Under the pieces are notes generated by a model. The model saw nothing but the letters and a program-made list of their open reading frames with translations. It was not told the origin of the DNA and made no database searches. From Elusimicrobiota bacterium (lineage in GTDB: Bacteria > Elusimicrobiota > Elusimicrobia > 2-01-FULL-59-12 > JACPXA01): 7,970 nt of DNA. A program made the position numbers and the translations under genes. Below, piece after piece: positions 1 to 5,546 of this stretch; the first letter of the stretch is position 1; each line of letters opens with the position of its first letter. The DNA lies in the NCBI GenBank assembly GCA_016196785.1, contig JACPXA010000159.1, positions 1 to 7,970 on the forward strand. The letters run 5' to 3'.

Positions 1-99
1 GCAGACGCGACCGCGCTGCGGCTTCCACGGCCTTCCGGGCCCCCGGCTTCCTCTTCCTACGCTCACCAGCCGCCCCCGGCATCTTCCCCTACCCCATGA
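1..99 (+). CDS. C-terminal tail of an upstream gene (partial)
   Basis: The frame beginning at base 1 is open and ends with TGA at 97-99. This stop overlaps the ATG of the next gene as ATGA, the usual arrangement of translationally coupled genes. The encoded 32-residue tail is rich in Pro, Ser and Ala and has no recognisable domain. Because the next gene is a prepilin, the tail may belong to another minor pilin of the same cluster, but this is inferred from context only. All three forward frames are open across these 99 bases, so the frame choice rests on the ATGA overlap alone. Confidence 0.4.
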   Translation, partial: ADATALRLPRPSGPPASSSYAHQPPPASSPTP

Positions 100-656
100 C
101 TTCACCACTCCGATCAGCACATGGTGTTACGCTTCCCGAGTTCCTCATTGCGTCCGTCATCGGGGTAATCCTCACCTTCACGATTACCGTGCTTTTTCGG
201 CAGACGATGCGCACCTCGGTCTCAACCCAACAGACCACCCGCATCACCAATGTCGCTCAACAGTTGTTAGAAACCTTGACCACCAACGTGACGGAGGCGC
301 AACACCTCTTGTCAGCGGGCGCCAATTCCGTGACGCTGATCGCCGCCTCAGGGGACCCTGTGACCTACCAGTGGGACAACGGCCGCTTACTGCGCAACCA
401 ACAACCGGCAGGAGATCCCGCTGTTCAAGTGACTCAGTTCCAACTCACCTATTTCCGTGCGGAAACCAAAGAGGAGGTAGGCAGCCCAACCTCTGAGGAA
501 GGCCTGGTGGAAGAGCCGTTGGGGGTAGACCCTGCGAGTGAGCTCTCGGCTGCACAACGCGAACGCATCCGGCTCATCAAGGTGAGGCTTTCCCTGAGGG
601 AAGGAACCCACACCCACGACCTCGCCACCGCCGCCGCCCCCCGCCTCGCCCATTAG
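96..656 (+). CDS. Prepilin-type N-terminal cleavage/methylation domain protein (PilW-like minor pilin or pseudopilin)
   Basis: The 186-residue protein carries a short leader ending in Gly10, then V-T-L-P-E with Glu at +5 of the mature protein, then a hydrophobic helix (about residues 16-35). This is the type III signal cut and N-methylated by prepilin peptidase PilD. The +1 residue is Val instead of the usual Phe or Met. The rest (about 36-186) is a soluble region that looks like PilW-type minor pilins, with an alpha spine followed by beta-rich sequence. It probably primes or caps a type IV pilus or type II secretion pseudopilus at the inner membrane. The ATG overlaps the stop of the preceding frame (ATGA) and no Shine-Dalgarno is visible, so translation is probably coupled. 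The frame stays open upstream to the window edge, so a longer N-terminus cannot be excluded, but the leader length favours this ATG. The gene ends 11 bases from the convergent mutT stop. Confidence 0.8.
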   Translation: MTSPLRSAHGVTLPEFLIASVIGVILTFTITVLFRQTMRTSVSTQQTTRITNVAQQLLETLTTNVTEAQHLLSAGANSVTLIAASGDPVTYQWDNGRLLRNQQPAGDPAVQVTQFQLTYFRAETKEEVGSPTSEEGLVEEPLGVDPASELSAAQRERIRLIKVRLSLREGTHTHDLATAAAPRLAH

Positions 657-667
657 GAAGAAAGCAG

Positions 668-1069
668 TCAGCGGGGGGAGAGCGAGTTCAGCCATCGGAG
701 TAGTGGCTGGTCCGCGGGGAGAAACCGGTACGCTGAGAATTCCTCAGGTACCACCCACTCGAAGGCCTGGCATTCGAGAAGACGCGGGGCTCCCGACATC
801 AGTTGACAGCGGAAGACGGTAAGGTGCACAACGCGCTGAGGATATTCGTGGGTGAGTTCGTACACTTTCGCTTCTACCTGAATGACCACTCCTAACTCTT
901 CCCGCAGTTCTCTTACCACGCATTCCTCCAAGGATTCGTGAGGCTCCCGGGTACCACCCGGGAATTCCCAGAAGCCTGCATAGGAGTCGCCACCCTTCCG
1001 TTGCGTGATGAGATAGCGGCTATCCTGCTGAATTAGGGCAACTCCAACGTCAATAAGAGGTTTATTCAT
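668..1069 (-). CDS. mutT: Nudix hydrolase, MutT-like 8-oxo-dGTP diphosphatase
   Basis: Nudix enzymes of the MutT type hydrolyse 8-oxo-dGTP to the monophosphate, keeping oxidised guanine out of DNA. Numbering from a GTG at 1078 (136 aa), W-E-F-P-G-G lies at 37-42 and a complete Nudix box (GX5EX7REUXEEXGU) at 42-64, including R-E-L-R-E-E-L-G, so the metal-binding Glu residues are intact. The length matches E. coli MutT (about 130 aa). I prefer the ATG at 1069, giving 133 aa that begin M-N-K-P-L-I, because this leads straight into the first Nudix strand; the GTG nine bases upstream is possible, and neither start has a good Shine-Dalgarno. The gene follows mutY by about 26 bases on the same strand and is probably co-transcribed with it. 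Substrate could be another oxidised or non-canonical nucleotide; the mutY linkage favours 8-oxo-dGTP. Confidence 0.86.
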   Translation of the reverse strand: MNKPLIDVGVALIQQDSRYLITQRKGGDSYAGFWEFPGGTREPHESLEECVVRELREELGVVIQVEAKVYELTHEYPQRVVHLTVFRCQLMSGAPRLLECQAFEWVVPEEFSAYRFLPADQPLLRWLNSLSPR

Positions 1070-1095
1070 TAATTGCACGGACCCATGATAACATG

Positions 1096-1812
1096 TTAGT
1101 TGACGGGATAGGCCTTGCAGAAGGTGTTCATGGGGCAGAGGAGGCAGAGGGGTTTGCGGGCGGTACAGACCAGTGCACCGAAGTCCATCAGGGCTTGATT
1201 GAAGAGATAACCTTTCCCCTTGGGGATGACCACCTTGGCGAGGTGCCAGAGGTGTTTCTGGGCCGGTGACCGCTTGGGATCGCCGTCTACCCCAAACACT
1301 CGACGGAGCACGCGGGAGACGTTCGTATCCAAGATGGGCGCATCCTGCCGATAGGCGAAGCTGAGTACCGCTCCTGCGGTGTAGCGACCGACCCCGTCCA
1401 TCGCTAAGAGTCCCTCCGCGGTATTCGGAATCTTCCCATCGTACCGGGTCACCACCTCCCGCGCAATCTCTCGCAACCGCACCGGCCGGTCATTGTAGCC
1501 GAGAGGATACCATACCTTCTTCAGTTGTCGAAGCGGGGCTTTGGCGAGATGGCGCACCGTTGGATATCGCTGGAGAAACTCGTGATACTTGGGGATGACC
1601 CGATCCACCTGGGTCTGCTGGAGCATAATCTCAGAAACGAGGATGGCATAAGGATCCGTGGTTTCTCGCCAGGGGAGATCCCGCCGGTATCGGTCATACC
1701 ATTGCAGCAAACGAGATTGGAACTTCCGTAGGAGGCCGAGGGCGGGAATGGGTGGAGTGAAGCCTTTTTGGCTGAGCCGGTGGGAACGTTTAGCTGGAGG
1801 TACACGGTTCAT
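1096..1812 (-). CDS. mutY: A/G-specific adenine DNA glycosylase, short form without the C-terminal 8-oxoG-recognition domain
   Basis: MutY removes adenine mispaired with 8-oxoguanine. The 238-residue protein is a HhH-GPD glycosylase: S-E-I-M-L-Q-Q-T-Q-V at 60-69 with the catalytic Glu61, a helix-hairpin-helix near 136-150 (G-V-G-R-Y-T-A-G), L-D-T-N-V at 161-165 with catalytic Asp162, and a [4Fe-4S] motif C-X6-C-X2-C-X5-C formed by Cys216, 223, 226 and 232. The chain ends six residues after the last Cys, whereas E. coli MutY (about 350 aa) continues into a Nudix-like domain that senses 8-oxoG. Short MutY proteins exist in other phyla, so this need not be a truncation. Residues 1-30 before the usual N-terminus are extra and basic; the ATG at 1812 lacks a clear Shine-Dalgarno, so the real start may be internal. 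Next downstream on the same strand is mutT. A related HhH-GPD glycosylase of other specificity is the main alternative. Confidence 0.87.
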   Translation of the reverse strand: MNRVPPAKRSHRLSQKGFTPPIPALGLLRKFQSRLLQWYDRYRRDLPWRETTDPYAILVSEIMLQQTQVDRVIPKYHEFLQRYPTVRHLAKAPLRQLKKVWYPLGYNDRPVRLREIAREVVTRYDGKIPNTAEGLLAMDGVGRYTAGAVLSFAYRQDAPILDTNVSRVLRRVFGVDGDPKRSPAQKHLWHLAKVVIPKGKGYLFNQALMDFGALVCTARKPLCLLCPMNTFCKAYPVN

Positions 1813-1860
1813 CCACGACTACCCGGAGCGAAAAACTAGGCGGCGAAGCCAAAGTGGGGT

Positions 1861-1878
1861 GCGCCCCGCAAGGGGCGC
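1861..1878. terminator. GC-rich stem-loop between the transketolase and mutY genes
   Basis: A 7-bp perfect stem, GCGCCCC / GGGGCGC, encloses a four-base loop (GCAA on the plus strand, TTGC on the minus strand). It lies about 17 bases beyond the stop of the minus-strand transketolase C subunit, where a terminator would be expected. There is no U-run directly after the stem; the nearest is TTTTT about 25 bases further on (minus strand), after a second small GGC-TTC-GCC hairpin. It may be a weak or factor-assisted terminator, or an mRNA 3'-end stabiliser. On the plus strand the loop is of GNRA type, but no plus-strand gene is near. Confidence 0.35.
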
Positions 1879-1894
1879 TCAGCTTCTCGTGAGC

Positions 1895-2890
1895 CTACAA
1901 GGCGAACGTCTTCACGGAATCCCATCCCGGCTTCGGCCTCACTTTCTTGGCAAGGACGCGCTCCACCGCTTGAACGAGATGTTTTGCGGTAAGCCCATAT
2001 TTTTCAAACAGCTCCTCAGGTTTTCCGGATTCCGCATAGGTATCCTGGATCGCTACAAATTCCATCGGCACCGGATAACCTTCTGCGACGACCTGCGCAA
2101 CGGCGCTCCCCAACCCTCCCCAGATCTGGTGTTCCTCAGCGGTAACAATAGCCTCCGTTGCACGAGCCTGGGCAAGGATGAGGTCACGATCCAACGGCTT
2201 CACCGTGTGGAGATCGGCCACCGCGGCCTGGATCCCCCGGCCCGCTAACTGTTCGGCAGCCAACAACGCCTCAAAGACCAACAGACCATTGGCGAGGATC
2301 GTGACGTCCCGCCCCTCTCGCAGTGTGACCCCTCTCCCGATCTGAAACGCCTGGCGCTCATTGTAGACGAGTGGCGCTTTGGGACGACCTGTCCGCAAAT
2401 ACATCGGTCCTTTCCACGAGACCATCGCCTCCACTAAGGCAGCGGTGGCGAATTGGTCCGCGGGGACGATCACCGTGAACCCAGGAAGCGCCGTGGCCAA
2501 GGCGATATCTTCGATGGACTGTTGGGAAGGACCATCCTCTCCAACGCTGATCCCCCCATGCGAGGCCACGACCTTAACGTTTAACTGAGGAAAGGCCACC
2601 GCGACCCGCAGTTGGTCATAGGCTCGGCACATCATGAAACAGGCGAAGCTGCTGATAAACGGAAGCTTCCCACTCGCCGCCAAGCCTCCGGCCATCCCCA
2701 CCATGTTGGCCTCGGAGATGCCGACGTTAAAGAACCTGTCCGGAAAGGTTTTCGCAAAGGCGTCGGTCTTTGTGGATTTGGATAGATCGCCATCCAGCAC
2801 AACGATCTCTGGGTACTTGCGGCCGAGCTCAGCCAGGACCTTCCCGTAGGCGTCCCGCGTGGCTAATCCTAACTTGCGTTCAAGCGGCAC
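1895..2890 (-). CDS. Transketolase, C-terminal subunit (pyrimidine-binding and C-terminal domains)
   Basis: This 331-residue protein corresponds to the second half of classical transketolase. The pyrimidine-binding domain (about 1-175) contains G-I-S-E-A-N at 57-62 with Glu60 (the Glu that activates the thiamine diphosphate aminopyrimidine), the loop H-G-G-I-S-V-G-E-D-G at 111-120, and the following helix S-I-E-D-I-A. The C-terminal domain (about 185-310) has D-L-H-T-V-K-P-L-D, typical of the family. With the N subunit it would transfer two-carbon ketol units between sugar phosphates in the pentose phosphate pathway, or act on a related ketose. Start is GTG at 2890, preceded by AGAGGT with a spacer of about seven bases; the N-subunit stop lies 15 bases upstream. 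Oddity: the His of the classical G-P-T-H-Q motif is Gln here (G-P-S-Q-Q, residues 120-124; codon CAA checked in the DNA). A pentose or modified-sugar enzyme with different specificity is possible. Confidence 0.9.
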   Translation of the reverse strand: MPLERKLGLATRDAYGKVLAELGRKYPEIVVLDGDLSKSTKTDAFAKTFPDRFFNVGISEANMVGMAGGLAASGKLPFISSFACFMMCRAYDQLRVAVAFPQLNVKVVASHGGISVGEDGPSQQSIEDIALATALPGFTVIVPADQFATAALVEAMVSWKGPMYLRTGRPKAPLVYNERQAFQIGRGVTLREGRDVTILANGLLVFEALLAAEQLAGRGIQAAVADLHTVKPLDRDLILAQARATEAIVTAEEHQIWGGLGSAVAQVVAEGYPVPMEFVAIQDTYAESGKPEELFEKYGLTAKHLVQAVERVLAKKVRPKPGWDSVKTFAL

Positions 2891-2905
2891 CTATTTTACC
2901 TCTGT

Positions 2906-3730
2906 TTATGCCCGTTCTAGCTCGGCTAGGGCTTTGGTGGTTTCCTCAGGGGTAGGCGACACCCCGTGAAAATGATTGTTGTTCTCCATGAAGGACACCC
3001 CTTTACCCTTGACCGTGTGCGCGATGATGATGGTGGGCCGTCCGGTGTTGGTCTTGGCCCACTCCAACGTCTCCACGATCTGCGCCATATTGTGGCCATC
3101 AATCTCACGAACGATCCAATTGAAAGACCGCCATTTCTCCGCCATGGGTTCCAGATCCAAAATCTCCTTCACGGGCCCTTCGAGTTGGAACTTGTTGTAG
3201 TCCAGGATAGCGGTCAAGTTATCGAGGTGATGAAACGCGGCAAACGCCGCCGCCTCCCAGGTTTGTCCCTCCTCGCACTCCCCATCGCTCAGGATCACGT
3301 AGGTCCGATAGGCCTGCCGGTTGAGCCGACCCGCCAGCGCAATCCCTGCTCCGATTGAAAGCCCTTGGCCGAGCGACCCTGTGCAGGCCTCAAGGCCAGG
3401 CAATCGTCGCATATCCGGATGCCCCTGCAGGCGGCTGCCCATCTGGCGAAGGGTCATCAGCTCTTCCCGCGGGAAATACCCGGCCTGGGCCATCGCCGCG
3501 TAGATCACGGGGACGGCGTGTCCTTTGCTGAGGACACAGCGGTCCCGGTCCGGCCACTGGGGGTTCGCGGGGTCACCCCGCATCACCCGGAAGTACAGCG
3601 CCGTGACGATGTCGGCCGCAGACAAGGAGCCGCCGGGGTGCCCCGAACCCGCGGCACCCAACATCCGGATGATATCCTTGCGGACTTCCGTCGCAATGAC
3701 GGTCAGTTCTTCTATTGAACGCACTTCCAT
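2906..3730 (-). CDS. Transketolase, N-terminal subunit (thiamine diphosphate-binding)
   Basis: This 274-residue protein is the pyrophosphate-binding half of a split transketolase. Conserved family features are G-S-G-H-P-G-G at 28-34 (His31), L-S-K-G-H at 67-71 (His71), G-H-P-D at 103-106, T-G-S-L-G-Q-G at 117-123, the cofactor/metal motif S-D-G-E-C-E-E-G-Q at 148-156 with Asn179 in D-Y-N-K, K-G-K-G-V at 241-245 and a late His pair near 253-255. Ser148 stands where many family members have Gly in GDG. It should form a heterotetramer with the C subunit encoded 15 bases downstream. ATG at 3730 has no good Shine-Dalgarno; a TATGAT box ends 12 bases before it, so the leader may be only a few bases long. 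The gene is divergent from the aldo/keto reductase. Split transketolases occur both as housekeeping enzymes and in sugar-modification clusters; nothing here decides the substrate. Confidence 0.91.
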   Translation of the reverse strand: MEVRSIEELTVIATEVRKDIIRMLGAAGSGHPGGSLSAADIVTALYFRVMRGDPANPQWPDRDRCVLSKGHAVPVIYAAMAQAGYFPREELMTLRQMGSRLQGHPDMRRLPGLEACTGSLGQGLSIGAGIALAGRLNRQAYRTYVILSDGECEEGQTWEAAAFAAFHHLDNLTAILDYNKFQLEGPVKEILDLEPMAEKWRSFNWIVREIDGHNMAQIVETLEWAKTNTGRPTIIIAHTVKGKGVSFMENNNHFHGVSPTPEETTKALAELERA

Positions 3731-3742
3731 CGTCGGGATTTT

Positions 3743-3748
3743 ATCATA
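3743..3748 (-). promoter_or_regulatory. -10-like box for the transketolase operon
   Basis: On the minus strand TATGAT lies 12 bases before the ATG of the N subunit. A start about seven bases downstream would give a leader of roughly five bases and leave no room for a Shine-Dalgarno, matching its absence. No convincing -35 is present. A second copy at 3799-3804 (minus), preceded by TG, could give a longer leader of about 60 bases containing the 3754-3771 hairpin. Confidence 0.35.
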
Positions 3749-3753
3749 TCTAT

Positions 3754-3771
3754 TTCCCTCGGAAAAGGGAA
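3754..3771. repeat. Small inverted repeat in the divergent promoter region
   Basis: TTCCCT (3754-3759) and AGGGAA (3766-3771) form a 6-bp stem around the six-base loop CGGAAA. The repeat lies just upstream of the proximal transketolase -10 box, where a regulator could bind, or inside the leader if transcription starts at the distal box. No known operator is recognised. Confidence 0.3.
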
Positions 3772-3838
3772 GGGAACTGGTGCCAATCGCTGTACACTAT
3801 CATATCATGATTTAATGAACGACTGGCCTCTTGAAGCT

Positions 3839-3847
3839 TGCTATAAT
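3839..3847 (+). promoter_or_regulatory. Extended -10 promoter of the aldo/keto reductase gene
   Basis: TGCTATAAT is a perfect extended -10 element (TGn plus TATAAT at 3842-3847). No recognisable -35 is found 16-18 bases upstream, which extended -10 promoters often do without. The ATG at 3857 lies nine bases after the hexamer, so transcription starting about seven bases downstream would give a leader of about three bases. This argues against the in-frame ATG at 3815, which lies upstream of the promoter. Confidence 0.55.
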
Positions 3848-3856
3848 TGTATCAAT

Positions 3857-4822
3857 ATGACTAGGCGGGAATTCCTCTGTCAGCTCAGGATATGGCTCTT
3901 GACCGTGGGGCTGTCAAACTTTGTCAAACCGTTGCAGGCCATCGGGGATTCCCTTCCTTCTCAACCGGTCTCAATGCCGACTCGCCCCCTGGGCCGGACA
4001 GGCTTCAAAGCGACCTTATTCGCCCTCGGTGGTGAGGGCATTCTGAGAACTCATCGTCGGTGGACTGAGGCGATCCCAGTGATTCAGAAGGCGCTGGAGT
4101 TGGGGGTCAATTACTTCGACACCGCCCCCGCCTACGCCCAGAGTCAGGACTACTATGGCGCAGTCCTCAAAGAACACAGGAAACGGATTTTCCTCGCTTC
4201 CAAAACCCATGACCGGAGCCGGGAGGGTTCGCTGAGGCTTCTAGAAGATAGCCTGAAACGCCTCAAAACAGATCACCTCGACCTCTGGCAGTTACATGAC
4301 TTGCGGACGCAGCAAGATCTCAATCAGATCTTTGCCGGCGGTGGAGCCCTCGAAGCGTTGGAGGCCGCAAGGACTCAAAAGCTGGTCCGCTTCTTGGGGA
4401 TCACCGGTCACTATGACCCAGCCATTCTGCTCGAGGCGATCAGGCGCTACCCGTTTGATACCGTGCTTTGCCCAGTCAATGCAGGGGACCGGCGGTTTCT
4501 GTCGTTCATTGACATGGTCCTCCCGCAAGCCCAGGCAAAAGGGCTGGGGATCATCGGCATGAAAGTCACCGGCAGGAATGCACTCCTCACCGGTCTCGGG
4601 CAGGGCCCCTTGTCCATGCGGGATGCTCTTTACTACGCTCTCAGTCAGACCGTCAGCACCGTGATTGTCGGCTGCCGGACGCTAGATGAAGTGGAAGAAA
4701 ACGTCCATCTGGCCCGGGCGTTTACTGCCTTGACTCCACAAGCGTTGGGGCGGATTGAGGCTGCGGCGTTGAACCGAGCGGAACTCGCCAATTCCTTTAA
4801 GGAAGGAGGTCACAGGCTCTAG
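3857..4822 (+). CDS. Aldo/keto reductase with a twin-arginine (Tat) signal peptide
   Basis: The 321-residue protein starts M-T-R-R-E-F-L, a Tat motif at the extreme N-terminus, followed by a hydrophobic stretch (about 9-22) and a possible cleavage site after L-Q-A near residue 28. The rest is an NAD(P)H-dependent aldo/keto reductase: P-L-G-R-T-G at 44-49, and the catalytic tetrad Asp88 (F-D-T-A-P-A-Y), Tyr93, Lys116 (A-S-K) and His147 (Q-L-H-D), all present; S-T-V-I-V-G-C-R near 267-274 suits the cofactor-phosphate region. An in-frame ATG at 3815 would add 14 residues, but would bury the Tat motif and precede the promoter, so ATG 3857 is chosen. The family reduces carbonyls; the substrate is unknown. 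Tat export would send it folded, perhaps with cofactor, to the periplasm. The stop lies 22 bases before the -35 of the next promoter, so it is probably a single-gene unit divergent from transketolase. Confidence 0.88.
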   Translation: MTRREFLCQLRIWLLTVGLSNFVKPLQAIGDSLPSQPVSMPTRPLGRTGFKATLFALGGEGILRTHRRWTEAIPVIQKALELGVNYFDTAPAYAQSQDYYGAVLKEHRKRIFLASKTHDRSREGSLRLLEDSLKRLKTDHLDLWQLHDLRTQQDLNQIFAGGGALEALEAARTQKLVRFLGITGHYDPAILLEAIRRYPFDTVLCPVNAGDRRFLSFIDMVLPQAQAKGLGIIGMKVTGRNALLTGLGQGPLSMRDALYYALSQTVSTVIVGCRTLDEVEENVHLARAFTALTPQALGRIEAAALNRAELANSFKEGGHRL

Positions 4823-4844
4823 AAGGACAGCCCTCGCCGTCAGC

Positions 4845-4873
4845 TTGACAGTCGAAGAGGGGTTATCTATAAT
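4845..4873 (+). promoter_or_regulatory. Perfect-consensus sigma70-type promoter of the superoxide dismutase operon
   Basis: TTGACA (4845-4850) and TATAAT (4868-4873) are separated by exactly 17 bases, matching the housekeeping sigma factor consensus at all twelve positions with ideal spacing. The predicted transcription start is near 4880, giving a leader of about 56 bases before the superoxide dismutase ATG at 4936. Such an element should be strong if unregulated; an inverted repeat sits directly at the start point. Confidence 0.85.
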
Positions 4874-4878
4874 CCCAA

Positions 4879-4905
4879 AGAAAGATCTTGCGAACAGATC
4901 TTTCT
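4879..4905 (+). promoter_or_regulatory. 5'-terminal stem-loop or operator of the superoxide dismutase operon
   Basis: A perfect 10-bp inverted repeat, AGAAAGATCT (4879-4888) and AGATCTTTCT (4896-4905), encloses the seven-base loop TGCGAAC. It begins at the predicted transcription start. As RNA it would put a hairpin at the 5' end, which in other bacteria protects messages from decay; as DNA it could be the operator of a dimeric repressor blocking start-site clearance. No match to a named operator is recognised. The Shine-Dalgarno at 4924-4930 is outside the stem, so simple sequestration is not indicated. Confidence 0.6.
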
Positions 4906-4923
4906 ACAGAAAGTTACACCAGT

Positions 4924-4930
4924 AGGGGGA
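4924..4930 (+). promoter_or_regulatory. Ribosome-binding site deciding the superoxide dismutase start
   Basis: AGGGGGA lies five bases before the ATG at 4936. An in-frame ATG at 4888 would fall within the stem-loop, eight bases from the predicted transcription start, and would add 16 residues not expected in this family. The Shine-Dalgarno therefore selects 4936. Confidence 0.7.
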
Positions 4931-4935
4931 ACGCT

Positions 4936-5544
4936 ATGGCTTACGAACCGAAGAAATACCCGTTGGAGGGCAAGTGTGAAGGGCTCTCCGACAACCAGAT
5001 CCAGCAGCATCGCGATATTCTTTATGTCGGGTACGTCAACAAACTGAATGAGATCACCACCGGGCTTGAGAAAGCTGACCGGAGTAAGGCGAACGCGACC
5101 TATAGCGAGTTCGGTGAGCTGAAACGTGAAGAGACCTTTGCGCTCAATGGCACGGTGCTCCATGAATTCTATTTCGAAAACCTAGGAGGAAAAGGCTCCC
5201 GGCCAGGGAAGGAGACTACCACGCTTCTCAATCGGGACTTTGGATCCTACGAGAAGTGGTTGGAGGACTTCAAGGCCTGCGGCATTTGTGCCAGAGGTTG
5301 GGCGGTCCTCTGCTTCAACTTCTACGACAACAAACTCCACAACTACGTCATGGACACCCATCACTTCCATGTCCCGTTCTTCGTCTGGCCGCTCTTGGTG
5401 TTGGATGTCTATGAGCATGCGTACACCATTGATTACGGGGTGAAACGGGCCCCCTACCTCGAAACCTTCTTCAAGAACATCAACTGGAATGTGGTCGAGC
5501 AGCGGCTCGTCACCGCGAGGAAATTGGAGCTCGTCCGCACCTAA
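4936..5544 (+). CDS. Atypical Fe/Mn superoxide dismutase
   Basis: The 202-residue protein matches the Fe/Mn superoxide dismutase family, which converts superoxide to O2 and H2O2. Aligning by eye to E. coli MnSOD, the metal ligands are His25, His76 (L-H-E-F-Y-F), Asp157 and His161 (D-V-Y-E-H-A-Y); the active-site Tyr is Tyr33. Several second-shell positions differ: Leu replaces the gateway His30, Tyr159 replaces Trp in D-V-W-E-H, and a His (142 or 143, in D-T-H-H) stands where MnSOD has Gln146, as in some archaeal enzymes. A C-G-I-C pair (115-118) and Cys126 are unusual. There is no signal peptide, so it should be cytoplasmic. Metal choice (Fe, Mn or either) cannot be read from sequence. It is the first gene of a four-gene unit; the aquaporin begins two bases after its stop. 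Loss of dismutase activity is possible but the intact ligand set argues against it. Confidence 0.86.
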   Translation: MAYEPKKYPLEGKCEGLSDNQIQQHRDILYVGYVNKLNEITTGLEKADRSKANATYSEFGELKREETFALNGTVLHEFYFENLGGKGSRPGKETTTLLNRDFGSYEKWLEDFKACGICARGWAVLCFNFYDNKLHNYVMDTHHFHVPFFVWPLLVLDVYEHAYTIDYGVKRAPYLETFFKNINWNVVEQRLVTARKLELVRT

Positions 5545-5546
5545 CG

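Larger units (their letters stand above)
3742..3806. repeat. Two copies of TATCATATC in the divergent intergenic region
   Basis: The nonamer TATCATATC occurs at 3742-3750 and again at 3798-3806, with starts 56 bases apart, in the region between the divergent transketolase and reductase genes. Read on the minus strand each copy contains TATGAT, a good -10-like hexamer; the distal copy also has TG one base upstream (extended -10). They could be two start sites for the transketolase operon, or paired binding sites for a regulator. With AT-rich words this short, chance is a real possibility. Confidence 0.35.

Noticed and set aside
1..95. Extending the pilin gene upstream in its own open frame
   Set aside because: The added residues would push the prepilin cleavage site more than 40 residues in; the ATGA overlap and a 10-residue leader fit the family better.
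637..678. Inverted repeat CCCCCCGC / GCGGGGGG spanning the convergent pilin and mutT ends, as a bidirectional terminator
   Set aside because: The loop is 26 bases and there is no T-run on either side; simple G/C runs make the match likely by chance.
1658..2248. Long plus-strand open frame across mutY and the transketolase C subunit
   Set aside because: Arg/Pro-rich shadow of two well-supported minus-strand genes with no domain of its own.
2966..3358. Plus-strand open frame opposite the transketolase N subunit
   Set aside because: Antisense shadow; the minus-strand frame carries every transketolase motif.
4803..4810. Strong Shine-Dalgarno-like AAGGAGGT near the end of the reductase gene
   Set aside because: No ATG, GTG or TTG follows at a usable distance; it is part of the final codons (K-E-G-G).
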